Shown: positions 52,383 through 61,302 of the stretch, one piece after another | Layout of the letters: each line of letters starts with the position of its first letter | How positions within the stretch are numbered: the stretch's first letter is position 1 | Assembly (NCBI GenBank): GCA_025362235.1 | Contig: JANYGZ010000011.1 | Location: 1 to 64,000 of the forward strand | Source of the DNA: Ferruginibacter sp. | GTDB lineage: Bacteria; Bacteroidota; Bacteroidia; Chitinophagales; Chitinophagaceae | Direction: 5' to 3' | Length of the DNA: 64,000 bases | Program-made: the position numbers and the translations under genes | The notes under the pieces: generated by a model | Told to the model about the DNA's origin: nothing | Database searches by the model: none | What the model saw: only the letters and a program-made list of their open reading frames with translations

Positions 52383-53513
52383 ATGGAGGTTAAAATAAAA
52401 TATTTAATATTATTTTTTGCAGCTGTTATTTTATCAGGTTTGTATGCTTGCAAAAAGCCAGACCCTGTTGCTATTACTCCGCCGCTTCCTCCTGTAGTTA
52501 CTGATACAACAACATTAAAAGGGGTGGCTGCTTTTAAAATAGGCGCAGCTATTGATGTATACAGGTTACAAACAGATCCACTTTATAAAAACACATTGCT
52601 TAACCAGCAAAGCAGTATCACTATAGAGAATGCTGTAAAATGGCCCACAGTACATCCTTCACAAAACAGTTTTGATTTTTCCGGCGGCGATTACATTGCT
52701 GATTTTTGTATGGCAAACAATAAACGTTTGCATGGCCATTGTTTAATCTGGTACCAGGCAAATCCTGACTGGCTAAATAAGTTTACAGGTGATTCTCTTG
52801 CCTGGGAAAATTTATTTAAAACGCATATACAAACAGTAGTTGCACATTACAAAGGAAAAGCAACAAGCTGGGATGTGGTAAATGAAGCCTTTCATGATGG
52901 AGATGGAACGCTGCGGGTGCAGGATATTAATGCAAGCGATAATTTTGATGATGGCTGTATTTGGGCCAGGCACCTTGGCGCTGATTATATAGCAAGGGCA
53001 TTTCTATATGCACACGAAGCAGACCCTGATGCATTGTTGTTTTATAACGAATACGGGCAGGAATGGAGCGATGCTAAAACAGCATCAATCATAAATATGG
53101 TGAATGATTTTAAAGCACGGCGGATACCAATTAGCGGGCTGGGGTTACAAATGCATACTGATATAAATGCTTCAAATGATGGCATTGCAAAAGCCATTCA
53201 AAAACTTGCGGCAACAGGTTTACTCATTCATATTTCTGAACTGGATATAAGTGTAAACCCATCCAATGATCAGGCGCTTTCTTATTCTGCAGATTTGCAA
53301 AAGAAGCAGGCAGATAAATATGCTTTTATAGCAACACAATATAAAACACTTGTTCCTAAAGCCCAGCAATATGGCATTACTACATGGAATGTTGGTGATA
53401 AAGACAGCTGGATACGCACTTACATTATGCACAAAGACTGGCCATTATTGTTTGATGATGATTATGCAAAAAAATCTTGCTATTTTAGTTTTAGGGATGC
53501 CGTAAAAAATTAA
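52383..53513 (+). CDS. GH10 endo-1,4-beta-xylanase lipoprotein
   Basis: A 376-residue exported xylanase. Lipobox LYAC gives a lipidated Cys near residue 23, with a Pro-rich linker after it. The GH10 barrel contains HGHCLIWY, the acid/base Glu in SWDVVNEAFHD (~168) and the nucleophile Glu in LIHISELDIS (~285), and ends with TTWNVGDKDSWI. It cleaves xylan on the cell surface. The neighbouring isomerase-like, GH43-like and phosphofructokinase genes make a loose carbohydrate-use region. There is no SusC/SusD pair, so it is not a standard PUL. Confidence 0.93.
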   Translation: MEVKIKYLILFFAAVILSGLYACKKPDPVAITPPLPPVVTDTTTLKGVAAFKIGAAIDVYRLQTDPLYKNTLLNQQSSITIENAVKWPTVHPSQNSFDFSGGDYIADFCMANNKRLHGHCLIWYQANPDWLNKFTGDSLAWENLFKTHIQTVVAHYKGKATSWDVVNEAFHDGDGTLRVQDINASDNFDDGCIWARHLGADYIARAFLYAHEADPDALLFYNEYGQEWSDAKTASIINMVNDFKARRIPISGLGLQMHTDINASNDGIAKAIQKLAATGLLIHISELDISVNPSNDQALSYSADLQKKQADKYAFIATQYKTLVPKAQQYGITTWNVGDKDSWIRTYIMHKDWPLLFDDDYAKKSCYFSFRDAVKN

Positions 53514-53545
53514 ATACAGATACTCCGTCAGGCACCAGTATGGAA

Positions 53546-54844
53546 CTATTCAAATTGAGCAACCTGACCGGTAGATGACAGGACTGATTTCCATTGAAAA
53601 CTATCAGGTTCCATAGATTTTTTGCGGCTGGTTAACAGTTCAATAGGTACATGGATAAATCTATCATGCATGTATCCAATAACCAACCCGGTTTTTCCGG
53701 CCATTGCTGCGTGAAGAGCGTTACGTGCAAACATATCACAAAGTATAGCATCTTCTGAATTGGCCGCACTGCTGCGAACAATATAACTTGGATCAATGTA
53801 GCGCATCACTACAGGAATGTTTTCGCTTTTGAAATATTTTTCAATACAATCACGCAGAAATAGTCCTATGTCTTTGGCTTTAATGTTTCCGGAGTCATCT
53901 TGTTTCAATTTATCTGCAGTAAATAAATCCTGTCCGGCTCCTTCTGCTACTACGATTACTGCATGTGAACGGGTAATAATAAGTTCTTTTAATGCAGCAA
54001 GGAATCCATTTGGGCCTTCCAGTTTAAAAGGCACTTCTGGAAGAAGGGCAAAGTTTACATCCTGGCTGGCAACAGTTGCCCCGGCTGCCACAAATCCTGC
54101 GTTCCTCCCCATGAGTTTTACCAGCGCTATGCCATTCTCAACACTGAGTGCCTCGTTATGCGCATTACTCAAAACTTTACTCGCTTCCGCTACGGCAGTC
54201 AGGTAGCCGAAAGTTCTGGTAACAAAAGCCACATCATTATCAATTGTTTTTGGAACGCCGACTACAGCCAGGGGATAGCCACGTTTCTTAGCTTCCTGGA
54301 ACAATTCATTACCGCCCCGCTGGGTTCCATCTCCACCTAAGGTAAAAATTATATTTACTTCTCGTTTAATAAGGTTGTCAACTGCAATACGAATATCCAC
54401 CGGGCCTCTCGAAGTACCCAAAACTGTTCCGCCTTCTTTATGAATTTTATTAACAAATTCCGGTGTTAGCACAACGGGTTCCTTTCCTTTTACAGGATCT
54501 AAACCCTGGTAACCTCCACGAAAACCAAGTACCTCTTTCACTCCATAGGCATAATGAAGTTCCAGAAATAATGATCGTATAACATTGTTCAGACCAGGAC
54601 AAAGGCCTCCACAGGTAACAATACCTGCACGTGTGTGCTTTGGATCAAAAAACTGTGCTGAACGGGGTCCTGCCAATTCGAATACCAATTCTTCTTTTGC
54701 GGTTGATGCAGGATCTATTACAATATTCTCAGGAATAAGAAGCCTATCACTTATACTATGCCCTATTGGTGATTCAAATTTTGCTTCACCCAAAACAGTT
54801 ATATTCGTTGCTTTAATCGATTTAAATTTTATGAAAGAAGGCAC
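53546..54844 (-). CDS. pfkA: 6-phosphofructokinase (long TP0108-type)
   Basis: A 432-residue PFK of the larger, plant/spirochaete-like subgroup. The N-terminal ~75-residue extension is followed by CGGLCPGLNNVIRSL, FTLGGDGTQRGGNE (~172) and VVGVPKTIDNDV. GGDG favours ATP as donor, while the Lys in PKTID is typical of this subgroup. It phosphorylates fructose 6-phosphate. The start is GTG at 54844; a TATTTTTG box 14 bases upstream supports it. Confidence 0.9.
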   Translation of the reverse strand: MPSFIKFKSIKATNITVLGEAKFESPIGHSISDRLLIPENIVIDPASTAKEELVFELAGPRSAQFFDPKHTRAGIVTCGGLCPGLNNVIRSLFLELHYAYGVKEVLGFRGGYQGLDPVKGKEPVVLTPEFVNKIHKEGGTVLGTSRGPVDIRIAVDNLIKREVNIIFTLGGDGTQRGGNELFQEAKKRGYPLAVVGVPKTIDNDVAFVTRTFGYLTAVAEASKVLSNAHNEALSVENGIALVKLMGRNAGFVAAGATVASQDVNFALLPEVPFKLEGPNGFLAALKELIITRSHAVIVVAEGAGQDLFTADKLKQDDSGNIKAKDIGLFLRDCIEKYFKSENIPVVMRYIDPSYIVRSSAANSEDAILCDMFARNALHAAMAGKTGLVIGYMHDRFIHVPIELLTSRKKSMEPDSFQWKSVLSSTGQVAQFE

Positions 54845-54858
54845 TATGTATGATTAAC

Positions 54859-54866
54859 CAAAAATA
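54859..54866 (-). promoter_or_regulatory. -7 promoter box of the phosphofructokinase gene
   Basis: TATTTTTG on the minus strand, 14 bases before the GTG start. Confidence 0.45.
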
Positions 54867-55003
54867 TGCAAATACCACTAAAATTTTACATCAAAATTCC
54901 AATGCAGAAACTTCTTCCACCCGGAAGGTTACTTATTTTACATACGGGCTAAAGTAATAGACTTAACGAAAAAAAGAATCTTTTAGCCCTTGTCGGTATC
55001 CAA

Positions 55004-55236
55004 CTTTTTTCTGGAGCAAGTCTCCTCAAAATAAAATTCTAAGGCGATGTGTCTGCCATGGATCGTTTGCTAGCCGCAGCACTGGCCATTCCAGAAGGAA
55101 AGGCTGCAATTTTTTTTATGGGTTTGAAAAACTTATTAAAAAATAAACGACTAAAGTTGTGATTTCGAGAACTGGGATACCCCAACTCTACGGTGAGTGC
55201 TGCAACCCACGTACAAGGCTATTGCAGAGACTCACC
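55004..55236 (+). repeat. Family B REP-like repeat, copy 6, with terminal hairpin
   Basis: Head TTTTTTCTGGAGCAAGTCTC and body AAGGCGATGTGTCTGCCATG. Its tail leads into a second hairpin GGTGAGTGCTGCAA...TTGCAGAGACTCACC (55192-55236). The hairpin shares the GGTGAGT/ACTCACC design with family A. Confidence 0.8.
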
Positions 55237-55409
55237 TGAGAATTAAGCGGATTCAACGTCGGGGTTTCGTTGATGGTTGCGTATATGAAATTAAGAGTAT
55301 TTAGTGAAAACCCTCAGGACAGATATTAAACCTGTTAAAGATGAAACAAACAATCCTGTTAGCCCGTTTTATTAACACACGTTTCTTATTATCTTTACTT
55401 TACATAAAA

Positions 55410-56405
55410 ATGAGAACAATCATAATATTGATAATGGTGTCCTGGCTTCTCTCTTGCAAAAAGAAGGAAGTAAATGAAACATGGACATCGTGGGTTGTAA
55501 ATGAGAAGCCTGTTTTTAAGGGGCAGTTTTCATTAGTTGGTGATCCCTCTGTGATAAAAGAGAATGGAAAGTATCGAATGTATTATACAGGTTTTGACGC
55601 TTTCCGCACACGACAGGGGCCGGAAATTTGCCAGGCTACGTCTTCTGATGGTTTAACCTGGACAAACGTCCCGGTCAACAATCCAGTTGAAGGAAGAATG
55701 CTGTTTACAACAAGTAACAACTGGAGCAACGCCCATGAGACCTCTTTCTCATTAAAATTCAACAACTCGTATTTTCTTTATTTTATTGGCTATCAGGATA
55801 AGGGGGGATTTTTTAATTCAAGCCCTGTAAGCCTTGGACTTGTTACGTCATCCGACGGAGAAAATTTCATTGCCCCACAGCTTACCCCAATAATGGTTGG
55901 CACACCGAATGGATATGACCAGGATGCAATATCCAGCCCTTCTATCAGTACTTACAAGGATTCACTAATCATGATTTATTCGGGCTATTGCTATACCAAT
56001 TGCGGGGCTGCTGCCATCTCAAATTTACTTGCTGCTACATCGGCTGATGGAATTAAGTGGATAAAAAAGAATGTGCCCATCATAAGCCAAGCTGAAATTC
56101 CGTGGGCCTCAAAAGGTGTCGCAGAATCGGAGCTCATTTTAGGTCCCGATAACCTCTACTATTTATTTATGACATCTATTGATGCCCCACATGTAATTGG
56201 CGTAGCCAGAAGCAAATCTCCATTAGGTCCCTGGGATGTAAATCCACAACCCATCATTAAAGCAAACAAAATATTTTCTACGTCAGGTGCTCTAGCTCCT
56301 TCTGTTATAATAGAGAATAGCTTAGTAAGGCTATGGTACCATGGTTTTACTGCTAACCAAATTCAAATCGGTTATGCAGAATCAACCTGGCCATTGAAGA
56401 GGTGA
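55410..56405 (+). CDS. GH43-like five-bladed propeller lipoprotein
   Basis: 331 residues from ATG 55410 (MRTIIILIMVSWLLSCKKKE; lipobox LLSC). An ATG at 55341 is in frame but would precede the signal. A beta-propeller with repeated aromatic blade motifs follows: VGDPSVIKENGKYRMYYTGF near the first acidic residue, DAISSPSISTYKDSLIMIYSG, and AESELILGPDNLYYLFMTS. These match the glycosidase clans of GH43/GH32-type hydrolases. Substrate unknown, but location suggests plant-polysaccharide breakdown with the GH10 enzyme. Confidence 0.82.
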   Translation: MRTIIILIMVSWLLSCKKKEVNETWTSWVVNEKPVFKGQFSLVGDPSVIKENGKYRMYYTGFDAFRTRQGPEICQATSSDGLTWTNVPVNNPVEGRMLFTTSNNWSNAHETSFSLKFNNSYFLYFIGYQDKGGFFNSSPVSLGLVTSSDGENFIAPQLTPIMVGTPNGYDQDAISSPSISTYKDSLIMIYSGYCYTNCGAAAISNLLAATSADGIKWIKKNVPIISQAEIPWASKGVAESELILGPDNLYYLFMTSIDAPHVIGVARSKSPLGPWDVNPQPIIKANKIFSTSGALAPSVIIENSLVRLWYHGFTANQIQIGYAESTWPLKR

Positions 56406-56410
56406 GCAAA

Positions 56411-56648
56411 TGTTTTTTCGGAGGAAGTCTCCCTCAAAATAAAATTCCCAGGCGATGTGTCGGCCATGAATCGTGTGCAAGCCGCAGCACTCGCCGTTCC
56501 ATAAAAAAAGGTTGTAATTTTTTTGTTCCTGGTTTGAAAAACTTATCAAAAACATGAACGGCTAAAGTTGCGATTTTCGAGAATCGGGATACCCCAAGCC
56601 TACGGTGAGTTCTGCAACCCACCACCAGGCTATTGCAGAAAACTCACC
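56411..56648 (+). repeat. Family B REP-like repeat, copy 7, with terminal hairpin
   Basis: Head TTTTTTCGGAGGAAGTCTCC, body CCAGGCGATGTGTCGGCCAT, GCCGCAGCACTCGCCGTTCC. Final hairpin GGTGAGTTCTGCAA...TTGCAGAAAACTCACC (56604-56648). It is the most complete copy. Confidence 0.85.
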
Positions 56649-56718
56649 TGGGGGTTTTTATAAAATGAGGTTTGCCCATCAGGTGCCTACGTGTCGGAGC
56701 TGTTTAGTTTTTAAGTTA

Positions 56719-56726
56719 TATATTTG
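56719..56726 (+). promoter_or_regulatory. -7 promoter box of the pseudouridine synthase operon
   Basis: TATATTTG, 41 bases upstream of the ATG at 56768. Confidence 0.45.
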
Positions 56727-56767
56727 CATTTCACTCCTGTTGAAATAACAGTAAAAATCTACATACA

Positions 56768-57892
56768 ATGAGCCAGGTGCCATTCCAAAAGTTTGTTCCC
56801 AAAAAAAAGAACAGTTTAATTAAAGAAGAATTCAAACAGGCTAAAAAGAAAGCTAAAAAAGAGCGTGCAATAGCAATAGACAAGCGTTTTGAAGAAAAAA
56901 GACGTCTAAAAGCTGTAGCCAAAAATGCTCCTCAACAAGTTCCGCCTTCTACTGACCGCAACAACAAAAGCAATCAATTTAAAAAAGAAAATAAAATAAA
57001 TGCTATTGAAAGCAATTTTAGCCAGGTTGAAAAAATAGTTGAAATAAAAAAAGAATATGCAGCACCTGTTGCGAAAGTTCCTTTAAAAACAGCAGGGGGT
57101 AAACCTGTGCCGATAAGCAATGCGTTAATGCCTTTAAATAAATTTTTGGCACATTGCGGCGTTTGCAGCAGGCGGGATGCGGTTACAATTATTAAAGAAG
57201 GTAAAGTAAAAGTAAATGATGCAGTAATAATTGAACCTGCCTTTAAAGTATCCGAAAGGGATGATGTAAAATTCAACGGTAAAAAATTATTCGTCAGCAA
57301 AAACCTGGTGTATATTTTATTAAATAAGCCCAAAGATTATATTACCACCACCGATGACCCACAGGGAAGAAGAACTGTATTACAGTTAACCAAAATGGCT
57401 ACTACAGAAAGGATATACCCTGTAGGAAGATTAGACAGGAATACATCCGGTGTTTTATTGTTAACCAACGATGGAGAGTTAACACAAAAGTTATCGCACC
57501 CCAGTTATAATATTACAAAAGTGTACGAGGCTAAATTGGATAAAAATCTTACCAAGGCAGATTTTGACAAAATATTAAACGGATTAAAATTAGAAGACGG
57601 TGAAATAAAAGCCGACTCGCTGGCATATGCAGATGCTAAAGATAAATCGGTAATCGGTATTGAAATACATAGCGGCCGTAACCGCATTGTTCGACGTATT
57701 TTTGAACATCTGGGATATGATGTTAAGGGGCTTGACAGGGTAATGTATGCAACGCTTACCAAAAAAAATGTAGAAAGAGGCAAGTGGCGATTTTTAAGTG
57801 AAAAAGAAGTGCGCTTATTAAAATACCTGAACGCTTCGCACAAAAAAATTATTCCTGCAAAAAATGCAGCTAACAATATTGCAGATGATTAA
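56768..57892 (+). CDS. S4-domain pseudouridine synthase (RsuA/RluB/RluF family)
   Basis: A 374-residue protein. The first ~120 residues are Lys-rich and probably disordered or RNA-binding. An S4 domain follows (LNKFLAHCGVCSRRDAVTIIKEGKVKVND, ~120-150). The catalytic domain has the active Asp in VGRLDRNTSGVLLLTNDGEL (~220) and ends with GRNRIVRRIFEHLGYDVKGLDRV. It modifies uridines in ribosomal RNA. Its stop overlaps the start of the next pseudouridine synthase gene by eight bases. Exact rRNA position cannot be told. Confidence 0.9.
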   Translation: MSQVPFQKFVPKKKNSLIKEEFKQAKKKAKKERAIAIDKRFEEKRRLKAVAKNAPQQVPPSTDRNNKSNQFKKENKINAIESNFSQVEKIVEIKKEYAAPVAKVPLKTAGGKPVPISNALMPLNKFLAHCGVCSRRDAVTIIKEGKVKVNDAVIIEPAFKVSERDDVKFNGKKLFVSKNLVYILLNKPKDYITTTDDPQGRRTVLQLTKMATTERIYPVGRLDRNTSGVLLLTNDGELTQKLSHPSYNITKVYEAKLDKNLTKADFDKILNGLKLEDGEIKADSLAYADAKDKSVIGIEIHSGRNRIVRRIFEHLGYDVKGLDRVMYATLTKKNVERGKWRFLSEKEVRLLKYLNASHKKIIPAKNAANNIADD

Positions 57893-58682
57893 AGAAAATG
57901 AGTTTAAGGATAACAACAAAGCTGCAGTTTCTACAAAAGCTGTATCAGCTGCTGTTGGCTTATTAAAAGATTTAAACGCCATCACGCTGTTTGAAAATGA
58001 TTATTTTATAGCATTGAACAAACCGGCAGGGGTACTTTCCATTCCCGACAGGATGCAGTCTGAGCCTTCGCTAAAAGACAGGCTGATAGAAAAGTACGGC
58101 AGCATATTCACTATTCACCGTTTGGATAAAGAAACGAGTGGCATCATTTTATTTGCCAAAGATGCAGCAACACATAAGTTTTTTTCAAAACAGTTTGAGG
58201 AAAAAGCCATGGAAAAATATTATATGGGCTTGGTACATGGTTCACCTGCACACGAAACAGGCAGCATTGGCGGGGCCATTATGGAACACCCGGTTTTTAA
58301 AGGACAAATGGTAATCAACAAAAATGGCAAACCTTCTTTAACCGATTATGAAGTGATAGAAATTTTTTCTAAATATTCATTGGTAAAATTTCAATTACAT
58401 ACAGGGCGTACCCACCAGATACGGGTACATTCAAAAAATATCGGGCACCCCATAGTATGCGACCCTTTATACGGCGATGGTAAACCGGTAATGCTTTCTT
58501 CCATCAAAAAGAAATTTAAACTCAGTAAACATGATGATGAAGAAAGGCCGATGCTGAGTCGTGTTGCTTTACATAGCTACCAATTAAAATTCACAGACGA
58601 GCAAGGCAAAGCATTTGACCTTACCGCTGAACTGCCAAAAGATATGAGGGCTTTGATGCAACAGCTTAAGAAAAACAGGTAA
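57885..58682 (+). CDS. RluA-family pseudouridine synthase
   Basis: 265 residues from ATG 57885 (MIKENEFKDNN). The catalytic Asp is in FTIHRLDKETSGIILFAKDAA, preceded by ALNKPAGVLSIPDR and followed by VKFQLHTGRTHQIRVHSKNIGHPIVCDPLYG, the RluA signature set. It lacks an S4 domain. It overlaps the upstream synthase gene, so both are translated together. Target RNA uncertain (rRNA or tRNA). Confidence 0.92.
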   Translation: MIKENEFKDNNKAAVSTKAVSAAVGLLKDLNAITLFENDYFIALNKPAGVLSIPDRMQSEPSLKDRLIEKYGSIFTIHRLDKETSGIILFAKDAATHKFFSKQFEEKAMEKYYMGLVHGSPAHETGSIGGAIMEHPVFKGQMVINKNGKPSLTDYEVIEIFSKYSLVKFQLHTGRTHQIRVHSKNIGHPIVCDPLYGDGKPVMLSSIKKKFKLSKHDDEERPMLSRVALHSYQLKFTDEQGKAFDLTAELPKDMRALMQQLKKNR

Positions 58683-58747
58683 TGTATAGTTGCAATCTGA
58701 CAAATCACTATATTATCGGTAATTATTACAGACTCTAATTTCGCAAA

Positions 58748-59335
58748 ATGAAAATAGAAAATGATAAAGGTTGGATAGAGATTATAATAGATGACAACTG
58801 CACAATAGAAAAATTTTACAAAATTGCCGGTATCCTCACTACTGTTTTAAACATTGCATTTACAAATAAAATTAGTGATTTAGAGTCTAGTTATTGGGAC
58901 TTTGCTTATAAAAAAGCAGAACTTACTTTACATTACAATACCTATCTTGGCGTTGCTATTTTTCCAAAAAATTTGACAAATGCAAATAGTCTTGACAATA
59001 AAATTATAATAGAATTATCGCAGACACTTCTGGATGATTTTAAAAAATTCAGCGACCCAAACAATTTTGTTTCTAAATATTTCGATCCAGAGCCTATTCA
59101 ATGGGGACTGCGTGGCGACCCTGAACTATGGAAGGAAATGAAACTAAAAACAGAAACAATAAAGATTCCAACAACTGCAAAAGAGCTAGAAAAACTATTG
59201 TATAAATTGTTTGAAGATTTGACAGGCGAAGCCCCTAAAAAAGGAAGATTTATTCACATTAAAAAGTATGAAACTATTGGTATGTCTAAAGGCATGGTAT
59301 GTTCAGACTTTGGCTTGAAAAAGGTTTTGCATTAA
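58748..59335 (+). CDS. Hypothetical protein
   Basis: A 195-residue cytoplasmic protein with no signal or membrane segment. The middle carries IQWGLRGDPELWKEMKLK, a block I have seen only in hypothetical or immunity-like proteins, and FEDLTGEAPKKGRFIHIKKY near the end. It lies after the pseudouridine synthase pair but has its own start with a near-consensus box (TAATTTCG) four bases before the ATG. No function can be assigned. Confidence 0.65.
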   Translation: MKIENDKGWIEIIIDDNCTIEKFYKIAGILTTVLNIAFTNKISDLESSYWDFAYKKAELTLHYNTYLGVAIFPKNLTNANSLDNKIIIELSQTLLDDFKKFSDPNNFVSKYFDPEPIQWGLRGDPELWKEMKLKTETIKIPTTAKELEKLLYKLFEDLTGEAPKKGRFIHIKKYETIGMSKGMVCSDFGLKKVLH

Positions 59336-59382
59336 TTATTCAACGTTTCATTGAAATTGAGTTACGTTAAAAGGAAATATGA

Positions 59383-59413
59383 CAAAAAACAAGAGCCACT
59401 TTTCAGCAGCTCT
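59383..59413 (-). terminator. Terminator of the peroxiredoxin gene
   Basis: On the minus strand AGAGCT...GGCTCT is followed by TGTTTTTTG. The stem is short. Confidence 0.6.
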
Positions 59414-59438
59414 CATCCTATAAATAACAAATAAAAAT

Positions 59439-60077
59439 TTAGCTCAAATCAGGTTGCGGTGTATAACGCAGATAGGGTTTTACAATTTTTACACCTTTGG
59501 GAAATTTCTTAATAGCATCTTCTGTACTTACTGCAGGTACTACAATTACATCTTCACCATGTTTCCAGTTAGCAGGTGTAGCCACACTATAGTTGGCGGT
59601 TAATTGTAAAGAATCAACCACTCTTAAAACCTCTACAAAATTACGTCCGGTACTTGCAGGATAGGTAATCATCAGTTTAATAGTTTTATCTGGAGCAATA
59701 ATTATTAATGAACGCACAGTAGCGGTAGCAGAAGCGTTTGGATGAATAAAATCATATAATTCAGAAACCTTTCTTTCATCATCAGCGATAATAGGAAATT
59801 CAACAGTAACATTTTGCGTTTCGTTGATATCACCAATCCATCCTAAATGCTTATCGACAGGGTCAACACTTAATGCCAACACTTTTACATTTCGTTTTGT
59901 AAACTCATCTTTTAAAGCAGCTGTACGTCCCAGTTCTGTTGTACATACTGGTGTATAATCTGCAGGATGAGAAAATAAAATACCCCATGAATTACCGAGG
60001 TACTCATAAAAATCAAGTTCCCCAAGTGATGTTTTTGCAGTAAAATTGGGAGCAGTGTCCCCTAAACGTAGGCTCAT
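59439..60077 (-). CDS. 1-Cys peroxiredoxin (Prx6 type)
   Basis: 212 residues from ATG 60077 (MSLRLGDTAPNF). The peroxidatic Cys45 sits in HPADYTPVCTTELGR, and no second Cys is present. The C-terminal extension (PANWKHGEDVIVVPAVS, PYLRYTPQPDL) is typical of Prx6. It reduces hydroperoxides with an external thiol. It faces an Rrf2 regulator with a shared promoter region of about 100 bases, and the two may be co-regulated by oxidative stress. An ATG at 60107 precedes the promoter box and is rejected. Confidence 0.94.
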   Translation of the reverse strand: MSLRLGDTAPNFTAKTSLGELDFYEYLGNSWGILFSHPADYTPVCTTELGRTAALKDEFTKRNVKVLALSVDPVDKHLGWIGDINETQNVTVEFPIIADDERKVSELYDFIHPNASATATVRSLIIIAPDKTIKLMITYPASTGRNFVEVLRVVDSLQLTANYSVATPANWKHGEDVIVVPAVSTEDAIKKFPKGVKIVKPYLRYTPQPDLS

Positions 60078-60096
60078 AATAAAATAATTTAGGCTG

Positions 60097-60104
60097 CAAA
60101 TATA
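60097..60104 (-). promoter_or_regulatory. -7 promoter box of the peroxiredoxin gene
   Basis: TATATTTG on the minus strand, 19 bases before the ATG at 60077, within the 103-base region shared with the divergent Rrf2 gene. Confidence 0.5.
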
Positions 60105-60180
60105 CACAATAGTCCATCAATGCAGTAGACTTAATTTTATTTTTTTAGTATTATTTTTATTTTTTGCCTAACTTTCTGCT

Positions 60181-60612
60181 ATGTTATCGAAAAAAACTCA
60201 ATATGCCCTTAAAGCACTTGGATACTTGGCTGGCAAGTATGGCGAGGGCCCGGTATTAATATCAGATATTTCAAAAAAGAAAAAGATACCTATCAAGTTC
60301 CTGGAAACAATACTGCTTGAATTAAAACAAGCAGGTGTATTAGACAGTAAGAAGGGCAAGGGTGGCGGTTATTACCTTCTTCAGTCACCAAAAAAAACAA
60401 CATTGGCCAAGGCTATCAGGCTGGTTGGCGGCCCTATTGCACTGCTGCCCTGTGTAAGCCTTAATTTTTACGAAAAATGTAAAGACTGCGATGAAGCTAC
60501 CTGCGGGTTAAATAAAGCCATGCAAATTACAAGGGATGCCACTTTAAAAATATTAGAAAAGAAAACACTGGCAGAATTGATAGACAGGCTTGAGGGGGAA
60601 ATTAATATATAG
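60181..60612 (+). CDS. Rrf2-family transcriptional regulator
   Basis: A 143-residue winged-helix regulator: MLSKKTQYALKALGYLAGKYG, then LETILLELKQAGVLDSKKGKGGGYYL (recognition region with the wing). A Cys cluster PCVSLNFYEKCKDCDEATCG at ~95-115 is consistent with binding an Fe-S cluster, as in IscR and NsrR. It probably senses redox or Fe-S state and acts on the divergent peroxiredoxin promoter. A near-consensus box TAACTTTC ends four bases before the ATG. Confidence 0.9.
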   Translation: MLSKKTQYALKALGYLAGKYGEGPVLISDISKKKKIPIKFLETILLELKQAGVLDSKKGKGGGYYLLQSPKKTTLAKAIRLVGGPIALLPCVSLNFYEKCKDCDEATCGLNKAMQITRDATLKILEKKTLAELIDRLEGEINI

Positions 60613-60672
60613 AAATTACTGCTGTAAATTTTACAAGAAAGCTGCACTGGTTGAAATAAAAAATGCTTCTAA

Positions 60673-61263
60673 ATGAACCTTCCATTTGACGAAGAAATTA
60701 TACTCGAAAATTCTTTTGCTCTATTAAGGCCTCTAGAAATTTCAGACTTCCCCAATTTGCTTAAAATTGCTACAGAAAATAAAAAGCTTCTTCAATTTTC
60801 ACCAACGCAAATTTACTCTGAAGAATTGTTACGAACTTATATTGAAAAGGCAAATAGTGACAGGCAAAATAATATTCGTTACCCCTTTATTATATTCGAT
60901 AAAAAGAAAGATGCTTATGCAGGAAGTACAAGTTTTTTGAACATATCAAATATTGACAAACGACTTGAAATCGGTTCTACCTGGATTGGCAGCGGCTTTC
61001 AGAAAACGGGGTTAAACCGGAATTGCAAATATTTATTATTGTGTTTTGCATTTGACAAACTCGGTGCTGAGCGTGTTGAATTTAAAACTGACGAAAGAAA
61101 CCAGGTCTCCAGGACTGCAATTGAAAAAATTGGCGGGCAATTTGAAGGTATCCTGAAAAGCCATACGTTAATGTATGATGGCTTTAGACGAAATACAGTT
61201 TGTTACAGTATTTTAAAAAATGACTGGATAAACTTAAAACTCAATTTTACAAAACCACTCTAA
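60673..61263 (+). CDS. GNAT-family N-acetyltransferase
   Basis: A 196-residue acetyltransferase of the RimJ/RimL-like group: NSFALLRPLEISDFPNLLKIA at the start, GSTSFLNISNIDKRLEIGSTWIG, and RVEFKTDERNQVSRTAIEKIGGQFEGILKSH. The acetyl-CoA-binding loop is diverged (GSGFQKTGLN). Substrate unknown. Single gene. Confidence 0.88.
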   Translation: MNLPFDEEIILENSFALLRPLEISDFPNLLKIATENKKLLQFSPTQIYSEELLRTYIEKANSDRQNNIRYPFIIFDKKKDAYAGSTSFLNISNIDKRLEIGSTWIGSGFQKTGLNRNCKYLLLCFAFDKLGAERVEFKTDERNQVSRTAIEKIGGQFEGILKSHTLMYDGFRRNTVCYSILKNDWINLKLNFTKPL

Positions 61264-61302
61264 AAACTACTTCTGCAAGCAGGCAGAAACAGAAAAACGC
61301 AG

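Noticed and set aside
52383-53513. Xylanase as part of a standard polysaccharide-utilisation locus
   Set aside because: No SusC/SusD pair or hybrid two-component or sigma/anti-sigma gene is found in the window.
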